A model generated the notes under the pieces. It was given only the letters and a program-made list of their open reading frames with translations, was not told the origin of the DNA and did not search any database. This document shows positions 4,830 to 7,220 of a DNA stretch of 7,220 bases, piece by piece. Origin of the DNA: Oscillospiraceae bacterium (GTDB taxonomy: Bacteria > Bacillota > Clostridia > Oscillospirales > Ruminococcaceae). A program made the position numbers and the translations under genes. Location of the stretch: positions 1 through 7,220 of the forward strand of contig JAFUWP010000444.1 of the NCBI GenBank assembly GCA_017483405.1, in the 5' to 3' direction. The first letter of the stretch is position 1. Every line of letters begins with the position of its first letter.

Positions 4830-6620
4830 ATGGAACTGACACAGGACCAAGTCAACCGCATTCATTCTATGGCCGCCCAGTGCCTCAACATCATGGAAAA
4901 ACAGGACAGAAAAGGACAGTACAATGTTCTGGTAAAGCTTTATACTGACCAGTTCAAGGAAAGCAATAAATCCAGAGAGTACTACGGCGAACTCCAGACA
5001 TGGAAAAACCTGACAGGTACTTATGAAAAACATGTCAAGCAGTGCGAAATCAAAATGGCCGAACTCCAGAAAGGCCTTAACGCTACTGCAACGGAACTTC
5101 AAAACGAAAAAGGCAAAACTTACCGCTGGTATCAGGCCTATAACGAACAGAAAGCCAGCATGGAAAAAGACGGCGAAGAACAAAATAAGCTCAAAGAAGA
5201 CATGAAACGTCTCGAAGCCGAAAAAATCCGTATGCAGGAACAGCTCGACACGCTCCAGAACGGCGCGGATGATGAAAAATTACAGAAGCTTATCTCCCAG
5301 CAGCAGGAACAGTCCGCTGAAAATGATAAGCTCCGCGAAGAAAATCAGGATTTGCAGGAAGAAATCGAGGAGCTCAAATCCCAGCTCGAAAATGCAAAGA
5401 ATAGTCCTGACAAAGCCGGCGAAAAGCTCTCTGTCGAAGTCGATGACCTCAATGCCGAAAATCATCAGCTGAAAATCCAGCTCGATGAACTCCAGCAGAA
5501 ACAGCCCGAACAGGCTAAGGCTAACAAGATTCTGCATGAAAAGAACGAGAAACTTCTCAAAGAAGTCGATAACCTCCGCAATGAACGCCAGCTCCTGAAA
5601 GAACAGCTCGAAATGCTCGAAAATCAGAGCGTGACCAAGCGCGAACGTCCTGCCCGTGATGATGATGACGAAATGGACGAGGAAATGGAAGAACTTATCG
5701 AAGAAAAAGAAGAACTCGAAGACAAAGTGGACGAACTCCGCAACGTCAACAAACAGCTCAAAGAACAGCTCACCCAGATGGAAGAAAAAAGCAAGGAAGC
5801 TGTTCTGCTCCAGAAAAAATGCAGCGAACTCGCCAATAAAAACAAATGGTTACAGAAACAGAACGAAGACCTCGAAAAAGCCGCCGGCGCAGAAAAGAAA
5901 ACAGATGCCCCGACTATTCAGGAACAGTTTGAAAAAATGGGTATCGACTATGACGAAATGCAGCACGAACTCGACTCCCTCAGAATCGAAAAACAACAGC
6001 TCATTCAGCAGAAAGCTATGGTCGAAGCCCAGTCCAATATGGATATGGAAGAACTCCGCAAGGAAATTGAATCCCTCAAAGAACAGCTCGCTAAGGGCGG
6101 TGTAGCCGTTTCCGCTCCTGCCCAGCCCGCAGAAGTGCCCGAAGTGCCCGATGCACCGGATGCACCTTCCCTGAAAGTCCCCGTTTCTGCACCCGTTGTT
6201 CCTAAGCCTGTCGAAGCCCCTGCTCCGAAAGCTCCTGAAAAACCTCAGAATGATGAAGCCTATAAGCTTTCCACTTCCAGCCTCGAAGTCGATAAGTACG
6301 AAGATGCCAAATTCCTGAACGTCATGCTGCTCGGTACGAAACTCCATCTCTCCGAAATGCCTGCCAAAGGTGCGCCGATTGTTGTCATCGATAACAAAGC
6401 TTACCCGAATCCGCATTTCTACAAGGGTTTCACTTCCGCGCAGGAAACTACCAGCAGCGTTCGTCCGCTGAATAACCTCTTTGAAATAGAAGGCCTTCAG
6501 GAAGACTGGCAAATCAAATACAGCCTCAAGTCCGTTGAACCTGCTGAAATGAAAACAGACGATTCCGGCATTCAGCTTGAAAAGAAAGGCAAAATCATTC
6601 TTTTGCCCGATATAAAATAA
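4830..6620 (+). CDS. Long coiled-coil protein with Pro/Ala linker and unrecognised C-terminal domain
   Basis: A 596-aa protein with no signal peptide or membrane segment. Residues 1-65 are a short helical N-terminal region with several aromatic residues. Residues about 70-265 and 280-422 are long, highly charged coiled coil rich in Glu, Lys, Gln and Leu, with recurring LKEQL (256-260, 310-314, 416-420). They are broken by an acidic stretch, DDDDEMDEEMEE (277-288). Residues 428-473 form a Pro/Ala/Val linker, and 476-596 look like a compact beta-rich domain (FLNVMLLGTKLHL, APIVVIDNKAYPNPHF, FEIEGLQEDWQIKYSL, GKIILLPD). I do not recognise that domain and assign no function. The start has GTGAGG at 4816-4821, 8 nt before the ATG. 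It begins 42 nt after the GH3 stop with no terminator between, so co-transcription is likely. A scaffold or cell-envelope organising role is possible but only suggested by shape. Confidence 0.85.
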   Translation: MELTQDQVNRIHSMAAQCLNIMEKQDRKGQYNVLVKLYTDQFKESNKSREYYGELQTWKNLTGTYEKHVKQCEIKMAELQKGLNATATELQNEKGKTYRWYQAYNEQKASMEKDGEEQNKLKEDMKRLEAEKIRMQEQLDTLQNGADDEKLQKLISQQQEQSAENDKLREENQDLQEEIEELKSQLENAKNSPDKAGEKLSVEVDDLNAENHQLKIQLDELQQKQPEQAKANKILHEKNEKLLKEVDNLRNERQLLKEQLEMLENQSVTKRERPARDDDDEMDEEMEELIEEKEELEDKVDELRNVNKQLKEQLTQMEEKSKEAVLLQKKCSELANKNKWLQKQNEDLEKAAGAEKKTDAPTIQEQFEKMGIDYDEMQHELDSLRIEKQQLIQQKAMVEAQSNMDMEELRKEIESLKEQLAKGGVAVSAPAQPAEVPEVPDAPDAPSLKVPVSAPVVPKPVEAPAPKAPEKPQNDEAYKLSTSSLEVDKYEDAKFLNVMLLGTKLHLSEMPAKGAPIVVIDNKAYPNPHFYKGFTSAQETTSSVRPLNNLFEIEGLQEDWQIKYSLKSVEPAEMKTDDSGIQLEKKGKIILLPDIK

Positions 6621-6635
6621 TTCCAGTCAGGAAAA

Positions 6636-6639
6636 GAGG
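6636..6639 (+). promoter_or_regulatory. Ribosome binding site supporting a TTG start
   Basis: GAGG at 6636-6639, within AAAGAGGAAAC, stands 8 nt before TTG 6648. The first in-frame ATG, 12 codons later, has no such site and would cut the membrane segment in half. Confidence 0.6.
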
Positions 6640-6647
6640 AAACAATT

Positions 6648-7220
6648 TTGGAAATTTTTTTAATTATTGTTGTCGCTCTGCTGATGATTGTGATTGTTGT
6701 CCTTCTGCTGAGTATTCAGGCAAATCAAAAATATACCCAGTCCGTGAAACAGCGTGACCACGAAAAACAGAAAAAAATCACCGCACTGGAAAACCGCAAC
6801 AAGGAACTCAGCTCGAAACTGAAAAGCCGCTCCGGCTTCAATCCCGATGTTTCGACCGAAGGCAATTCAGCAGAGTTTGAAGAACTGAAAGAAAAATACC
6901 AGTCTCTCCAGACAAAATATGAAAAAGTCAGCGAAGAACTGGAAAATCAACAGAAAGCTGTTCTCGAAGCAAAACAGGAAGCTGAAAAAGCTATTGCCGA
7001 AATCAAGGCCGAACCTCCCATTCCTTCCGCAGAAGAAAAATCCCTTCGCGAACAGATTGAACGCCTAGAACACAGCCGCGAAAAACTTCGTCTCGAAAAA
7101 AAAGAACTTCAGGAAAATCTCACCAAAACAGAGAAAAAATGCGAAGAACTCGAATACGGCCTCAGCCGCAGTGACGAAATTCAGGCATCCGAAACCGAGG
7201 AAAATGAAGAACTCCGCTCC
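6648..7220 (+). CDS. Membrane-anchored coiled-coil protein, N-terminal part (3' end outside window)
   Basis: The frame opens at TTG 6648 and stays open for 191 codons to the last base, so the gene is truncated by the window. Residues 2-23 form a hydrophobic transmembrane helix or uncleaved anchor, followed by basic residues (KQRDHEKQKK), then charged coiled coil at about 40-60, 75-121 and 127-191. A short Pro-containing break, EPPIPS, lies at 122-127. Composition matches the preceding gene (Glu/Lys/Gln/Leu-rich), and the gap is 27 nt, so the two are probably co-transcribed and may be partners. A membrane helix followed by coiled coil also begins RmuC-type proteins, whose nuclease-like domain would lie beyond the window; this cannot be tested here. 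The TTG start and missing stop make it easy to overlook. Confidence 0.75.
   Translation, partial: MEIFLIIVVALLMIVIVVLLLSIQANQKYTQSVKQRDHEKQKKITALENRNKELSSKLKSRSGFNPDVSTEGNSAEFEELKEKYQSLQTKYEKVSEELENQQKAVLEAKQEAEKAIAEIKAEPPIPSAEEKSLREQIERLEHSREKLRLEKKELQENLTKTEKKCEELEYGLSRSDEIQASETEENEELRS

Noticed and set aside
5624..5845. Serine-rich minus-strand frame
   Set aside because: The Ser runs are the reverse complement of the GAA/GAT-rich Glu/Asp codons of the coiled-coil gene.
5850..6512. 220-codon minus-strand frame
   Set aside because: It is a shadow of the coiled-coil and linker coding sequence, with Phe/Arg-rich low-complexity content and no initiation signals.
1..7220. CRISPR array, tRNA, rRNA, insertion sequence or attachment site
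   Set aside because: No regularly spaced repeats, cloverleaf sequence, transposase motif or terminal inverted repeats with target duplications were found in reading the window.

Overview
The window looks like chromosome of a Gram-positive Firmicute, most likely a clostridial gut or rumen bacterium of the Ruminococcus/Oscillospiraceae type. The grounds are strong AGGAGG-type ribosome binding sites, textbook SigA promoters, short AT-rich intergenic stretches, and a secreted solute-binding protein carrying a dockerin-like calcium loop. The organism is inferred from style only; there is no rRNA or marker gene.

Layout, left to right. (1) 1-837 (+) is the C-terminal part of a multi-pass membrane protein resembling the GT39-like glycosyltransferases of clostridia. 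It converges on (2) 1043-2545 (-), a secreted carbohydrate-type ABC solute-binding protein with half a dockerin at its N-terminus. The 205-bp gap between them holds a six-unit CTGNNA hexamer repeat and a strong hairpin terminator. (3) The divergent gap 2546-2720 holds a clear extended -10 promoter for the binding protein and a TGTACA dyad. (4) 2721-3164 (+) is a small HTH protein of sigma-region-4/phage-activator (ArpU/RinA/DUF1492) type. (5) 3165-3467 is a 303-bp non-coding stretch and the most information-rich part of the window. It has an 11-bp direct repeat, a near-consensus promoter whose -10 sits inside a 37-bp dyad, then about 200 nt of leader ending in an intrinsic-terminator-like hairpin, all ahead of (6) 3468-4787 (+), a membrane-anchored family 3 glycoside hydrolase (NagZ-like). 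(7) 4830-6620 (+) is a 596-aa soluble coiled-coil protein with a Pro/Ala linker and an unrecognised C-terminal domain. (8) 6648-7220 (+) is the start of a second, membrane-anchored coiled-coil protein that begins with TTG and runs off the window.

Genes 6 to 8 have short gaps (42 and 27 bp), no visible terminator or promoter between them, and are probably one transcription unit. It would be driven by the 3193-3221 promoter and gated by the leader hairpin. A membrane-tethered GH3 enzyme beside two long coiled-coil proteins suggests an envelope-related role, but nothing in the sequence proves a joint function. The most notable candidates for something undescribed are the promoter/dyad/terminated-leader arrangement at 3160-3467, which is either an attenuator or a small RNA gene, and the coiled-coil pair with its orphan C-terminal domain.
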